Shown: positions 46,391 through 55,331, counted from the stretch's first letter. The stretch: 64,000 bases of DNA from Thalassospira lucentensis MCCC 1A00383 = DSM 14000 (GCF_000421265.1 NZ_ATWN01000004.1:310001-374000); one strand, 5' to 3'. Notes: a model not told the origin generated them from the letters alone. Made by a program: numbers and translations.

Positions 46391-47956
46391 ATGAAACGAC
46401 TTTCTTTTACTTGGGGATCGCTGCGCACGATATGCGCCATCAGCATGGTGATGCTGATTGCCGGGTGTGCGGGGATGCAATCACATACAGCAAAAGTAAC
46501 CGGGACGGTGACGTACCGGGAACGCATTGCCCTATCACCCGAAAGCAACACCCTTGTTGTCCGGCTTTTGGATGTGTCACGCGCCGACGCACCGGCAACC
46601 GTAATTGCGTCCGTGTCCAATCCGGTTTCAAACCCGCCGATGGGTTTTATCCTGCCCTATGATCCTGCCAAGATTGATGCGCGCTACACCTATGTTGTCG
46701 AAGCATCGATCATAAACAAGAACGGCGATCTTGTGTTTCGTAATGATCAGGCATACCGGGTCATTACGGGCAATGCCCCAAGTGACGTCGAGATCATGGT
46801 CAAGCAGATCGCACGACCGATGTCAGACGGGGCACGCAAAACGAATGGATCGGATGTATCGCGCGATGTGGCGGCAATCGAAAGCCGACTTGGCGATTTG
46901 CGGGTCATCCCCGGACAATACCGCGATGGTGACAATACGGTCAGCTATCAGGCGTATGTCACGACCGATGATGTTCCGGTTTATGTCGAAGAACATCGCG
47001 ACCTTGGGAAATATGGTCGTTCGGATGTGAAGTTTTATTATCGCAATGGTAACTTGTTGCGGTTTGCCGAGGACGCCGAACGCACCAATTTTGGCGGGAA
47101 TACATCAGACAGCGCGTTGCAATACACGCTTGAGCTTGATTTCGCGATGGGGCGTTTTTCCGACGGCAGCAAAACCGTCAATGGCGAAGCAAGCGAACCT
47201 GACGAACATGAAGTCAGCGGCGCAATTTCCCAAAGCAAGGTCGCATTGTCACGAATTGACGCAAAACTCAGCGAAAGCAGTGCCGTCCCCCTTGCGGGAC
47301 CCCAGATTTTTGTGTGTGAGGACAAGGGTCGTTTTTCCGCCCGATTTGACGATCAGGCCAACACGGTTGTGATTGAATTCCCCGGCCGTGAACCGATCGC
47401 ACTCGATCAGAAGCGTACAGCATCTGGCTATGAGTACGGCAATGATCAGTACGATTTGCGCGGCAAAGGCCAGGAAGCCACATGGCAAAGCCCGATGGGG
47501 AGCACGCGCTGTGCCGTTTCGGCGAATGCGATGTCACTTGCCCTGGCGCCGGGCAACTTCCCACTTGTTAAGACCGTTGATTTGAAAAAACCGGGAAACA
47601 ATGAATGGACCCGTTATTTCGAAGACCTGTGGCCGGCCATCAATGCCTGCATTGTTGAAAATCCGGGGGATCTGGTGTCGGTACTGAAAGCCTGGCCGAC
47701 CAACCATGGCATGGTCGGGGTGCGTACGGTTAATGGCAATGGCGGACGATATGACTGTCTGGTGCCGTCTGACGGGTTTGGCACGGCCCACACCGAATTG
47801 GTCGAGGCCACCACCAACATCCTGCCTGGTGAAAATCAGGTTCTGTTTACCCCGGCCAACGGGGCCTATCCCGGTGGTGACTGTTTCAGTCATGAACGGC
47901 TTGAACAGGATGGGGTGTTTATCGGCTGGTTGTCACACAACAGTTGCACAAGTTAG
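46391..47956 (+). CDS. Multidomain lipoprotein: YbaY-like part plus MliC-like lysozyme-inhibitor domain
   Basis: 521 residues. Lipobox LIAGC (C26) predicts acylation. Residues about 34-142 resemble the YbaY/YscW small beta-domain (KVTGTVTYRERIALSPESNT; NPPMGFILPYDPAKIDARYT). Residues about 306-376 have the MliC pattern: FVCEDKGRFSARF, the ASGYEY core, GKGQEATW, and a second Cys in STRCAVS, giving the C309-C374 disulfide. MliC domains inhibit C-type lysozyme by inserting this core into its active site. A middle region and a C-terminal region with four Cys (NACIVENP, YDCLVPSD, GDCFSHER, HNSCTS) are not recognised. Standard MliC lipoproteins are about 100 residues, so this is unusually large. 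Confidence 0.75.
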   Translation: MKRLSFTWGSLRTICAISMVMLIAGCAGMQSHTAKVTGTVTYRERIALSPESNTLVVRLLDVSRADAPATVIASVSNPVSNPPMGFILPYDPAKIDARYTYVVEASIINKNGDLVFRNDQAYRVITGNAPSDVEIMVKQIARPMSDGARKTNGSDVSRDVAAIESRLGDLRVIPGQYRDGDNTVSYQAYVTTDDVPVYVEEHRDLGKYGRSDVKFYYRNGNLLRFAEDAERTNFGGNTSDSALQYTLELDFAMGRFSDGSKTVNGEASEPDEHEVSGAISQSKVALSRIDAKLSESSAVPLAGPQIFVCEDKGRFSARFDDQANTVVIEFPGREPIALDQKRTASGYEYGNDQYDLRGKGQEATWQSPMGSTRCAVSANAMSLALAPGNFPLVKTVDLKKPGNNEWTRYFEDLWPAINACIVENPGDLVSVLKAWPTNHGMVGVRTVNGNGGRYDCLVPSDGFGTAHTELVEATTNILPGENQVLFTPANGAYPGGDCFSHERLEQDGVFIGWLSHNSCTS

Positions 47957-47979
47957 GCCAACGCAATTGGCCGGAACGC

Positions 47980-48013
47980 AAAAGCCCCGCAGCATTGCTG
48001 CGGGGCTTTTTGT
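47980..48013 (+). terminator. Intrinsic terminator after the MliC-type lipoprotein gene
   Basis: AAAAGCCCCGCAGCA, one T, TGCTGCGGGGCTTTT, then TTGTTT: very strong stem and T-run. Also usable by the converging GNAT gene. Confidence 0.9.
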
Positions 48014-48051
48014 TTGGAGTGTTCATCGGTTTAGTCGGACCAGCGAGACGC

Positions 48052-48558
48052 TTAGTGAGCTGTGGCACCGGTTGCGGTCAGCAGCCCCTGCGAACCCGAA
48101 AGGGTGTCACCGTTGCCCAGATTGATGCCAAGGAAGCGGTGGCGATCAAAAGGACCGGGCATCAGAAGTCCATGGGCCGGATCAGCGGTAAAGCCAAACC
48201 GGGCATAATAATCCGGGTCGCCAACCAAAAGAACCGACCGGTGGCCAGCCGACTGGGCGGCATTGAGTGCGGCATACATCAATCCCGCGCCGACACCAGA
48301 CCCGTTATAGATCTTTTCAACCGCAAGCGGCCCCAGCAACAGCGCAGAACCGCCGTTGCCGGCATTGACATTCCATAACCGGACGGTGCCGATCATGTGG
48401 TTGCCGTCAAAGGCAACAAAGGCCATGCCGTCTGCCGGGCGCCGGTTACGGCGCAGCACTTCGGACGATTTGGTAAACCGGGCCTGTCCCATGACGCGAT
48501 CAAGCAGGATTTCACGTTCGACGTGGTCAAACTGCCCTTCGCGATCAATCGTGATCAT
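48052..48558 (-). CDS. GNAT-family N-acetyltransferase
   Basis: 168 residues. GNAT fold with the acetyl-CoA region GPLAVEKIYNGSGVGAGLMY and the following YYARFGF near the C-terminal part; close to YhbS-type small acetyltransferases. Substrate unknown. The ornithine decarboxylase gene ends 24 bases upstream on the same strand, so the two may be co-transcribed and the acetyltransferase might act on polyamines; that is conjecture. Confidence 0.85.
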   Translation of the reverse strand: MITIDREGQFDHVEREILLDRVMGQARFTKSSEVLRRNRRPADGMAFVAFDGNHMIGTVRLWNVNAGNGGSALLLGPLAVEKIYNGSGVGAGLMYAALNAAQSAGHRSVLLVGDPDYYARFGFTADPAHGLLMPGPFDRHRFLGINLGNGDTLSGSQGLLTATGATAH

Positions 48559-48582
48559 TGTCCTATCGTTCCCAAAAAGGGG

Positions 48583-49716
48583 TCAGATGATATAGGAGGC
48601 CAACGGCGCAAAGCCGTTGAACGCCACGGACGCATAGGTGGTGGTGTACGCACCGGTGGCCTCGATCAGAACCTCATCGCCAATCGTCAAGGCAATCGGA
48701 AGGTCATAAGGTTTCTTTTCGTAGAGCACGTCGGCCGAATCACAGGTCGGACCAGCCAAAACGCACGGGGCAACATCGCCACCATCATGGATGGTCGTGA
48801 TCGGATAGCGGATGGCTTCGTCCATGGTTTCGGCCAAACCGCCGAATTTACCAATGTCGAGATAAACCCAGCGCACCGGATCATCGGCATGTTTGCGCGA
48901 AATCAGCACCACTTCGGCTTTGATCACGCCCGCATCACCGACCATGCCACGGCCCGGTTCGATGATGGTTTCTGGCATGTGGTTGCCAAAATGGGTGTGA
49001 AGCGCGTCAACAATGGCGGTGCCATAAGCCTCGGTTTTCGGGATGTCGCGCAGATAACGGGTCGGGAAACCCCCACCCATATTGACCATGCGAAGGACAA
49101 TGCCCTTATCGGCAAGCGTGCGGAAGATCGCGGAGGCTTCGGAAAGGGCGGTATCCCATGCATCAAGGTTGCATTGCTGCGATCCGACGTGGAACGATAC
49201 GCCGTACGCATCCAGACCCATGTGATGGGCATGCTCAAGAACCTCAAGCGCCATGGATGGTGCGCAACCAAATTTGCGCGACAGCGGCCATTCAGCGCCT
49301 TCGCCGTCAGTCAGGATACGGCAAAATACGCGTGCAGCCGGGGCGACACGGGCAATTTTTTCAACTTCTTCGACGCAATCAACTGCGAACAAACGCACAC
49401 CAAGTTCAAAGGCGCGTGCAATGTCGCGTTCTTTTTTAATCGTATTGCCAAATGAAATGCGTTCAGACGTCGCACCAGCAGCCATCGCCATTTCAATTTC
49501 GGCGACCGATGCGGTGTCAAAGTTGCTGCCAAGATCGGCAAGCAGGCTCAGAACTTCCGGTGCCGGGTTGGCCTTAACCGCATAAAAAATGCGGCTATCA
49601 GGCAGGGCACGGGTAAAGGTTTCGTAGTTGCGCTGAACCACGTCAAGATCGACAACAAGGCACGGGCCTTCTGGTCGGTTCTGGGCAAGAAAATCAATAA
49701 TACGCTGCGTTGCCAT
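48583..49716 (-). CDS. Ornithine (lysine/ornithine) decarboxylase, fold-III PLP enzyme
   Basis: 377 residues from ATG 49716, with GGAGAACG upstream; the open frame continues to 49887 but the added part is leader sequence. Converts ornithine (and probably lysine) to putrescine or cadaverine. PLP lysine in FYAVKANPAP (K49), Gly-rich phosphate loop NMGGGFPTRY, EPGRGMVGD, and the substrate-side Cys in GPTCDSADVLYE. Length and N-terminus match the short alphaproteobacterial lysine/ornithine decarboxylases. A long leader and the downstream GNAT gene are noteworthy. Confidence 0.92.
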   Translation of the reverse strand: MATQRIIDFLAQNRPEGPCLVVDLDVVQRNYETFTRALPDSRIFYAVKANPAPEVLSLLADLGSNFDTASVAEIEMAMAAGATSERISFGNTIKKERDIARAFELGVRLFAVDCVEEVEKIARVAPAARVFCRILTDGEGAEWPLSRKFGCAPSMALEVLEHAHHMGLDAYGVSFHVGSQQCNLDAWDTALSEASAIFRTLADKGIVLRMVNMGGGFPTRYLRDIPKTEAYGTAIVDALHTHFGNHMPETIIEPGRGMVGDAGVIKAEVVLISRKHADDPVRWVYLDIGKFGGLAETMDEAIRYPITTIHDGGDVAPCVLAGPTCDSADVLYEKKPYDLPIALTIGDEVLIEATGAYTTTYASVAFNGFAPLASYII

Positions 49717-49960
49717 TGGGGCGTTCTCCCATTCCACGTTATGGCAGCTTGCGGTACCTGATGCGTTTTGGCGCGGTGGAGGCGCGTGACGCGGACTACC
49801 TGCAGGCTGAATAAGGTTCCGGTGCCTACCGAAACTTGCGAAGTCTGCCTCGCTATGGATGGGAGTTTCCCGTCCGCACGTGGGCAATGATGGTGTGCCT
49901 CTTTAGTGTCGGTGGATTTGGACAACCACCTGAGACCAAAAAAGCCCTACACCGTCGTTG
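49717..49960 (-). ncRNA. Probable structured leader of the ornithine decarboxylase mRNA (speF-like)
   Basis: About 240 bases upstream of the decarboxylase on its own strand contain ordered stems: GGACGGGA pairing with TCCCATCC, TTTCGGT with ACCGGAA, and runs such as CACACCATCATTGCCCACGT. A conserved speF leader element has been described upstream of alphaproteobacterial ornithine decarboxylases (Rfam speF). My recognition of this copy is from position and general appearance, not from a covariance-model hit. It would make expression respond to polyamine or ornithine levels. Confidence 0.4.
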
Positions 49961-50322
49961 CTTTAAGTAAGTCCTACAGGGTTCTTGAAGTAAGACCACC
50001 ACAGGCACGTGCGACTTTGGGCAAGTCGCGATTTACGCCCGTTCTAACCTTTGCGCAAGTGAAATTTTCAACCCATTTGTCATGAAACAATCGCAGGATC
50101 GACGAAGAACACATGTCATGGCGCAAAAAATGGCTCAAAAGGCCGTGTTTTAATCGCGGCAGGGGCGACCTTATCCGTTTTGGTATGGGGCATTGCAATT
50201 TGTGCATGAATGCAATGGCAATTGACCGGTTTGAACCGGCAGGGTAGCCCTTAATCATAAGATAAAAAATCGTGCGCAGATTATCGCGCGGGCCAAGTGG
50301 CGCCAAGCTCAGGGAAATCAAC
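49961..50322. other. Promoter region between the decarboxylase leader and the DUF3830 gene
   Basis: About 360 bases without a credible gene. It should hold the promoters for both divergent units. One clear local hairpin is CCGGTT-TG-AACCGG (50227-50240). Near the DUF3830 start, AGGGAAATCAAC is the ribosome-binding site. I see no other feature. Confidence 0.4.
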
Positions 50323-50736
50323 ATGACGAAAATCAAAATCACCGCTGGACCTTTTACCTTTGACGGCGTTCTAGAAACCGCAAAGGCGCCGGAAACCTGC
50401 AAGGCTTTCGTGGATCGCATGCCGTTTGAAAGCAAAGCTGTCCATGTCCGCTGGAGCGGCGAGGGCGTTTGGATGCCGCTTGGTGATTATCAGTTTGGGG
50501 TTGGCTATGAAAACCACACCAGTTATCCGGCCCCGGGGCAGATCATCCTGTATCCCGGCGGCATCAGCGAAACCGAAATCCTGCTGGCTTACGGTGGTGT
50601 TCATTTTGCTTCCAGGGTAGGGCAGCTTGCCGGCAACCATTTCATCACCGTCACAAGCAATCTCGAAGATATTGAAAAGCTTGGCAAGATGACGCTGTGG
50701 AAAGGTGCGCAGCCGATCAAGTTCGAACTGGCTTAA
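50323..50736 (+). CDS. DUF3830-family protein (cyclophilin-like fold)
   Basis: 137 residues from ATG 50323, seven bases after AGGG. The sequence MTKIKITAGPFTFDGVLETA, the VHVRWSGEGVWMPLG region and YPAPGQIILYPGGISETEIL match the DUF3830 group, which has a small beta-barrel like cyclophilin. Members often sit in amino-acid or hydantoin/ureide utilisation loci; the role is unproved. Here it stands alone between the decarboxylase leader and a small membrane-protein gene on the other strand. Confidence 0.8.
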   Translation: MTKIKITAGPFTFDGVLETAKAPETCKAFVDRMPFESKAVHVRWSGEGVWMPLGDYQFGVGYENHTSYPAPGQIILYPGGISETEILLAYGGVHFASRVGQLAGNHFITVTSNLEDIEKLGKMTLWKGAQPIKFELA

Positions 50737-50768
50737 CTGCGGAAACTTGTTCAGGTGATACTGCGTGG

Positions 50769-51047
50769 TCAGGCCGCGTTGATGTAGCGCCCGAACAACC
50801 GAAACACTAACGGGTGGATGACAAACACGATGGTTGTCACCGTGATCGGTGTTATGATCAGGGTCCGGTGCCAGATTTCCCATTCGTGTGTCAGTGGCAT
50901 GGTGACATAGACCAGCATCGTTACGAGCGGATAGACAAAGGTCAACATAACCATCGCCAGCCGCCATTTTCTGGGACCCTTTGGTTTGGGGCGTTCAGTG
51001 TCGGGATCAGGGGGCAACGTTGGGGTATCGCATCCGCATGTTTCCAT
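50769..51047 (-). CDS. Small two-helix membrane protein
   Basis: 92 residues from ATG 51047, with GGAGGATCC upstream, the best ribosome site locally (the much longer open frame is not used). A Cys/Pro-rich N-terminus (CGCDTPTLPPDPDTER) is followed by two transmembrane helices (LAMVMLTFVYPLVTMLVYV and TLIITPITVTTIVFVIHPLV). The membrane part looks like the C-terminal module of larger proteins in which it follows an antibiotic-biosynthesis-monooxygenase-type domain; here it stands alone. Function unknown. Confidence 0.75.
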   Translation of the reverse strand: METCGCDTPTLPPDPDTERPKPKGPRKWRLAMVMLTFVYPLVTMLVYVTMPLTHEWEIWHRTLIITPITVTTIVFVIHPLVFRLFGRYINAA

Positions 51048-51087
51048 TGGATCCTCCGGCTTTTGGAGCTGCATACAAGGAAGCGGT

Positions 51088-51699
51088 TTAGTAGTTGGTG
51101 CTGGGTCGCTTTCTAAAATTCGCATACCAGATGTCAAGCCGCGGATGATTTGTCCCGAACGGAAGACTGAACCGTTCGCGCACCGTCTGGAAAATGGTGA
51201 ATGTAGTGATATCGGCGACGCTGGGGCTTTCACCGGCCAGAAATTCATTCTCGCCAATCGACTGTTCCAGCGCATCAAGAATTTCAGTCATGTGTCGATG
51301 CATGATTGCTGTGACCTCGCTTGATCGGTGGGGCTGCATATGCGGAAATGCATCGGTCACGTTCCACAACCAGATTTGAGATCGCCCGACCAGATCGGAG
51401 GCAAGCCGTTCCAGTGAGCGTACTTTTGCCCGGCTGATCGGATCGGTGCCAAACATGGGGGGGGTGGGATATAGTTCTTCTAGATATTCGACAATTGCAG
51501 CGGATTCTGTAATCACCATACCGCAATCCGTGACAAGGGATGGTGCGCGTCCGGCGGGGTTAAGCGCCAAATAGAAAGGGGACTTGTGTTCCCGGTTGGC
51601 GTAATCAAGCTCGTAGCGCGGAATATCCAGTCCCTTTTCCGCAAGATAGATCGAAACCCGCCTTGGGTTGGTTCCAGCATTGAATTGATACAGCAGCAA
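51088..51699 (-). CDS. Glutathione S-transferase family protein
   Basis: 203 residues, starting at TTG 51699 (AAGG upstream; N-terminus MLLYQFNAGTNPRRVSIYLA fits the GST thioredoxin domain exactly, and no ATG lies nearby). ITESAAIVEYLEELYP is the glutathione gamma-Glu site. The all-helical C-terminal domain (ENEFLAGESPSVADITTFTI) carries the conserved N-capping Asp. Divergent from the MmyB-type regulator, which probably controls it. Detoxification substrate unknown. Confidence 0.88.
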   Translation of the reverse strand: MLLYQFNAGTNPRRVSIYLAEKGLDIPRYELDYANREHKSPFYLALNPAGRAPSLVTDCGMVITESAAIVEYLEELYPTPPMFGTDPISRAKVRSLERLASDLVGRSQIWLWNVTDAFPHMQPHRSSEVTAIMHRHMTEILDALEQSIGENEFLAGESPSVADITTFTIFQTVRERFSLPFGTNHPRLDIWYANFRKRPSTNY

Positions 51700-51819
51700 G
51701 GTTCGGCACCTTTTTTCTAGGTATTAGAATTGATTTTGCGGAACGTAGATGCAAATTTATCCCGTTACTATATGATATTTATACTATTACTATTGTGATA
51801 GTTTCGGGATGGAAAAGGC

Positions 51820-52605
51820 ATGGAAACAGATCGGTTGTCGCGTACCGACGACAGAGTAGAACTCTCGAACTTTTTGCGGTCCTGCCGTGATCGAATTTCG
51901 CCCGAACAACTTGGGTTACCCCCAACTCGACGACGTCGGACAAAGGGCCTACGACGTGAAGAAGTCGCCACGCTGGCCGGGGTTGGCCTGACTTGGTACA
52001 CATGGTTTGAACAGGGTCGCGATATTCAGGTTTCCGAAGATTTTCTGCTGAGAATTTCGCGGGGGTTGCAGCTTAATCGGGCAGAGCAGGAACATCTTTT
52101 TGCCTTGGCACAGCGAAAGCCAATCCCGCCACCATCAGCTGCGACAGATGTTCCCAAGAATTTGTCGGCGATCATTCATCGCTTTCCAGATGCGGCATAT
52201 ATTTTGGACACATGCTGGGACGTTGTCGCCTTTAACGAGGCGGCCTTGCGTCTTTTCCCTGATTTGCACGGGGCCAATCCTAATTTGCTGCACATCGTGT
52301 TTTTTTCAGACGCCTACCGTCAAGTGGTGGGGAATTGGAATTTTGTGGCAAGGCTCGTATTTTTGCGTGCCCGCCATGATTTCCTGACAGGGGGGCGGAG
52401 CCCCATCTTGGGCGCCATTCTCGACGAGATCATGGAAAAGGAGCCCGAGGCCAGAAGTTGGTGGCATGACCCCGAAGTTCTGCGCATCGGCGATACGACA
52501 CTGGAATTTCAAGACCCACAAACCGGTTGGACGACCTATCACCTCAGTATCCTCGCACACGAAGATCATCCAAATTTTCGTGTGGTGATATATGCTCCAT
52601 ACTAG
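51820..52605 (+). CDS. Helix-turn-helix regulator with MmyB-like ligand domain
   Basis: 261 residues. N-terminal XRE-type helix-turn-helix (LSNFLRSCRDRISPEQLGLP, then GLRREEVATLAGVGLTWYTW) followed by a C-terminal MmyB-like domain (AAYILDTCWDVVAFNEAALR, EDHPNFRVVIYAPY at the end) that binds small hydrophobic ligands in characterised relatives. Divergent from the GST gene with 120 bases between. The FEQGRDIQVSEDFLLRISRG segment is the family-specific linker. Confidence 0.88.
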   Translation: METDRLSRTDDRVELSNFLRSCRDRISPEQLGLPPTRRRRTKGLRREEVATLAGVGLTWYTWFEQGRDIQVSEDFLLRISRGLQLNRAEQEHLFALAQRKPIPPPSAATDVPKNLSAIIHRFPDAAYILDTCWDVVAFNEAALRLFPDLHGANPNLLHIVFFSDAYRQVVGNWNFVARLVFLRARHDFLTGGRSPILGAILDEIMEKEPEARSWWHDPEVLRIGDTTLEFQDPQTGWTTYHLSILAHEDHPNFRVVIYAPY

Positions 52606-52742
52606 TGCGGGATTAATGATTCGGGCACATTGCTCGCTTTGTGCGCTGAAAAGCCGAAAGGGTGTGAAGCCGAACACTCGCGCGTTTACACGGATTGCCC
52701 TAGAAGGCAGGCTATTGTTCATTCAAGCAGGCGAGTGTCTAA

Positions 52743-53336
52743 GTGTTTGAGACCATCAATCTGTGGATTCAGGATCATCAGGATCTGGTCTATATCCTGA
52801 TCTTTACCTATTGCGTCAGCAAATCAAGCATCCTGCCGGTATTTGCCGGGATGCTGGTGGCGGCAGAAAGCCTGATGTTGGTGCCTGCTGTTACGTCCAT
52901 GATCGCTGGTGGACTTGTTGGTGATGTGCTGCGCTTTGGCCTCGCGCGACGGTATGGCGATGCGATTGTCCGCAAGCTGCCAACTGCCTTGTCGGACTGG
53001 ATGGGCAAGACCCTTCGGCTGTTTGAGCATTATGGTGTGGCCTATATCCTGCTCTGTCGCTATCCGCATGGGGTGCGATCCTTTGGCGTGTTTCCGGTCG
53101 GCATGAGTTCGATGTCGTTTATCCGCTTCCTGCCACTCAGTATCGCATCAGTTCTGCTTTGGGTCGGGCTGTTTTACGGATTGGGTCACGGCCTGGGGGC
53201 CGGGATGTCCGAACTGGTTGAGCAAAACTTGGCCATGCTCAGCCCCGCCTTGCTGATTGTGTTTCTTGTGTTGGGTTGGTTTGCCCTGCGCCGGATTGAT
53301 CGGCTTGAGGCACAGGCCGAGCGCGCCATCAAATAG
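52743..53336 (+). CDS. DedA-family membrane protein
   Basis: 197 residues, GTG start at 52743. DedA/VTT fold with about five membrane segments: VYILIFTYCVSKSSILPVFA, the conserved GxxxGDxxRFGLARRYG (AGGLVGDVLRFGLARRYG), FEHYGVAYILLCRYPHGVRS with the functionally important Arg, and PLSIASVLLWVGLFYGLGHG. DedA proteins flip phospholipids or undecaprenyl phosphate and support proton balance. Monocistronic. Confidence 0.88.
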   Translation: MFETINLWIQDHQDLVYILIFTYCVSKSSILPVFAGMLVAAESLMLVPAVTSMIAGGLVGDVLRFGLARRYGDAIVRKLPTALSDWMGKTLRLFEHYGVAYILLCRYPHGVRSFGVFPVGMSSMSFIRFLPLSIASVLLWVGLFYGLGHGLGAGMSELVEQNLAMLSPALLIVFLVLGWFALRRIDRLEAQAERAIK

Positions 53337-53348
53337 ATAAAAGAAAGC

Positions 53349-53375
53349 GGCAGCATCGAAATCGAATGCTGCCGT
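53349..53375 (+). terminator. Intrinsic terminator after the dedA gene
   Basis: Arms CGGCAGCAT and ATGCTGCCG, nine-base stem and loop, followed by TTTGTCTATTTTT; ends just before the converging U32 gene. Confidence 0.8.
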
Positions 53376-53401
53376 TTGTCTATTTTTGATCGAGGGGTTG
53401 T

Positions 53402-55048
53402 TTACTCAGCAGCAATCGTTTTGCCGTCTTTTTCAAGCATCTCGCCCTGTTTGCGTTTGGCAAGGATTTCACGCGCCTTGGCGTAGCTTTCATCGTGCCA
53501 GAAGATCAGGCAGCCATTGCAGCCGCGGCCACAGCACCCCTTTGTGCCAACACGCGGGGTGCGGAAGGAGCGTTCCTTTTGGCGGTCATCAAGGGCGGTC
53601 TGAAGCGCATCACGCTTGGCGTCATAGCGCTCTTCGTTGCCCTTGCCCATTTCGATCTTGTGACCTTCCTGATCAAGTTTCATGCGCTGCCATTCGTCTT
53701 CGGTCAGCGCCTTTTCCTTGCGGATGATGGTCATCGGCGGGAAGGCGGTGCGCAGATATTCGCGGTCTTCAAGTTCCATCAAATCAAATGGAATGCGCAC
53801 CAGCGGCTTATTGCCGGCATGCACGGCTTCGCCGACCTTGCCGGTTTTGGCATCGATGAATTCATACATGCGGATGAAAACGGTTTTACGCCCGCGTGGG
53901 GGGACGATTTCAATCACGTCACCAGCCAGCATGCGATTCTTGACCGACATGATAAAGGCGTCGTCTTCGACGGCTTCTATCTGCCCGGCAAATTCCCAGT
54001 CCGACACATTGCCCGATGTGTCATAGCCGTGCGCATAGTTGGTCAGACGGCCATCGTGGAAGGCCAGGGTGTAGCCCCGGTTCGGGACGGTCGACAGTTC
54101 CTTCATATAGGTTTCAGCCGACCAGTTTTCCGGATCTTCGTACCAGTCATCAATTGCCATGCGGTATGCACGCGCGACCAAACCCGCGTAATAGGCACTT
54201 TTGCCACGGCCTTCGACCTTGAGGCTATCGACCCCGATTTTAAGGTAGTCTTCGAGTTTCGGCATGATGCAAAGATCGCGGGAATTAAGGATGTAAGACC
54301 CGCGCTCGTCTTCCTGAATTTCCATCAGCTCGCCCGGACGCATTTCTTCTTCGAGGAAGAAATCAAACATCTCAAGGTTTTCTTCCGTTAGGTTGAGTTC
54401 CTTAACCGTGCCGTCCTTAAGCTTCATGTGGACTTTGTATTTCCAGCGGCATGAATTGGCACATGCGCCCTGATTGGCGCCGCGTTCGGACATAAAGTTC
54501 GACAGCAGGCACCGCCCGGAATAGGTCATGCACATCGAGCCATGCACAAACGCCTCGATCTTGATGTCCTGACATTTGGCACGGATTTCGGTCAGTTCCT
54601 CGTAGGAAACCTCACGGCCAAGCACAACCAGTTTGGCCCCGATGCTTTGCCAGAATTTGACCGACTGCCACGAACAGACATTGGCCTGTGTCGATACATG
54701 CAAATCAAGTTCCGGTGCATGTTCACGGACAAACATAAACACGCCCGGATCGGCGACGATCAACCCGTCTGGTTTGACCTTGCGCACGGTATCGACATAT
54801 TCCGGCAGCTTGTCGATGTCCTTGTTGTGTGAAAACAGGTTCAGCGTCAGATAAACGCGAACGCCATGTTCATGGGCAAATCCGATGCCCTCAACCACAT
54901 CTTCAAGTGACATCTGGCTTTTGACCCGCAATGACAGGTCCGGCGTGCCCATGTAAACAGCATCTGCGCCATAAAGCACAGCGACTTTCAGCTTTTCGAG
55001 CGAGCCTGCGGGCATCAGCAATTCGGAACGGTGCGATTGATTACTCAT
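53402..55048 (-). CDS. U32-family protein, probable tRNA/rRNA hydroxylation enzyme (TrhP/RlhA-like)
   Basis: 548 residues from ATG 55048 (a GTG precedes it). Formerly peptidase U32; characterised members (TrhP/YegQ, RlhA, UbiU/V) hydroxylate tRNA, rRNA or ubiquinone precursors with a [4Fe-4S] cluster. N-terminal TIM-barrel (ELLMPAGSLEKLKVAVLYGA); the four cluster Cys are in CMTYSGRCLLSNFM and GACANSCRWKY. C-terminal ends in an additional CCGRGCNGCLIFWHDE motif and a basic tail. It is longer than YegQ (about 450) and shorter than RlhA (about 650), so which substrate it has is unclear. Confidence 0.85.
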   Translation of the reverse strand: MSNQSHRSELLMPAGSLEKLKVAVLYGADAVYMGTPDLSLRVKSQMSLEDVVEGIGFAHEHGVRVYLTLNLFSHNKDIDKLPEYVDTVRKVKPDGLIVADPGVFMFVREHAPELDLHVSTQANVCSWQSVKFWQSIGAKLVVLGREVSYEELTEIRAKCQDIKIEAFVHGSMCMTYSGRCLLSNFMSERGANQGACANSCRWKYKVHMKLKDGTVKELNLTEENLEMFDFFLEEEMRPGELMEIQEDERGSYILNSRDLCIMPKLEDYLKIGVDSLKVEGRGKSAYYAGLVARAYRMAIDDWYEDPENWSAETYMKELSTVPNRGYTLAFHDGRLTNYAHGYDTSGNVSDWEFAGQIEAVEDDAFIMSVKNRMLAGDVIEIVPPRGRKTVFIRMYEFIDAKTGKVGEAVHAGNKPLVRIPFDLMELEDREYLRTAFPPMTIIRKEKALTEDEWQRMKLDQEGHKIEMGKGNEERYDAKRDALQTALDDRQKERSFRTPRVGTKGCCGRGCNGCLIFWHDESYAKAREILAKRKQGEMLEKDGKTIAAE

Positions 55049-55273
55049 CACGTGCGGGTCTTTTCTATTGATCGTCTGCGGGAAATCTCTGTGCCTGATC
55101 TCTTATCAGGCGTCTCTCATCAAGTGGGGCGCTTCATATCACGAAGCCCCATTCTTGCCGATTAAAATCGCATATTTGCGTGCATTTGCATAGGGAGCCT
55201 GCGTGATCAGCAGCCATGACGCCGACGCAGGGCGGTTTGCGGCGTGGCGCATAAAGCCCAAAGTAGAACGCAA

Positions 55274-55302
55274 AGCACCCCCGCAGAATGTGCGGGGGTG
55301 CT
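55274..55302 (-). terminator. Terminator downstream of the AgcS-type gene
   Basis: AGCACCCCCGCA, five-base loop, TGCGGGGGTGCT: perfect 12-base stem about 30 bases past the symporter stop on the minus strand, with a T-rich tail (TTTGCGTTCTACTTT). Confidence 0.8.
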
Positions 55303-55331
55303 ACGCATTGGTTCATATCGCAAGAAGGTGT

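Noticed and set aside
49548-49925. 125-codon minus-strand frame covering the decarboxylase leader and start
   Set aside because: It runs out of frame into the decarboxylase gene; the leader part is better explained as structured RNA, and the product has no family.
53495-54391. 298-codon plus-strand frame opposite the U32 gene
   Set aside because: Antisense shadow; the minus-strand gene has the conserved Fe-S cysteines and family sequence.
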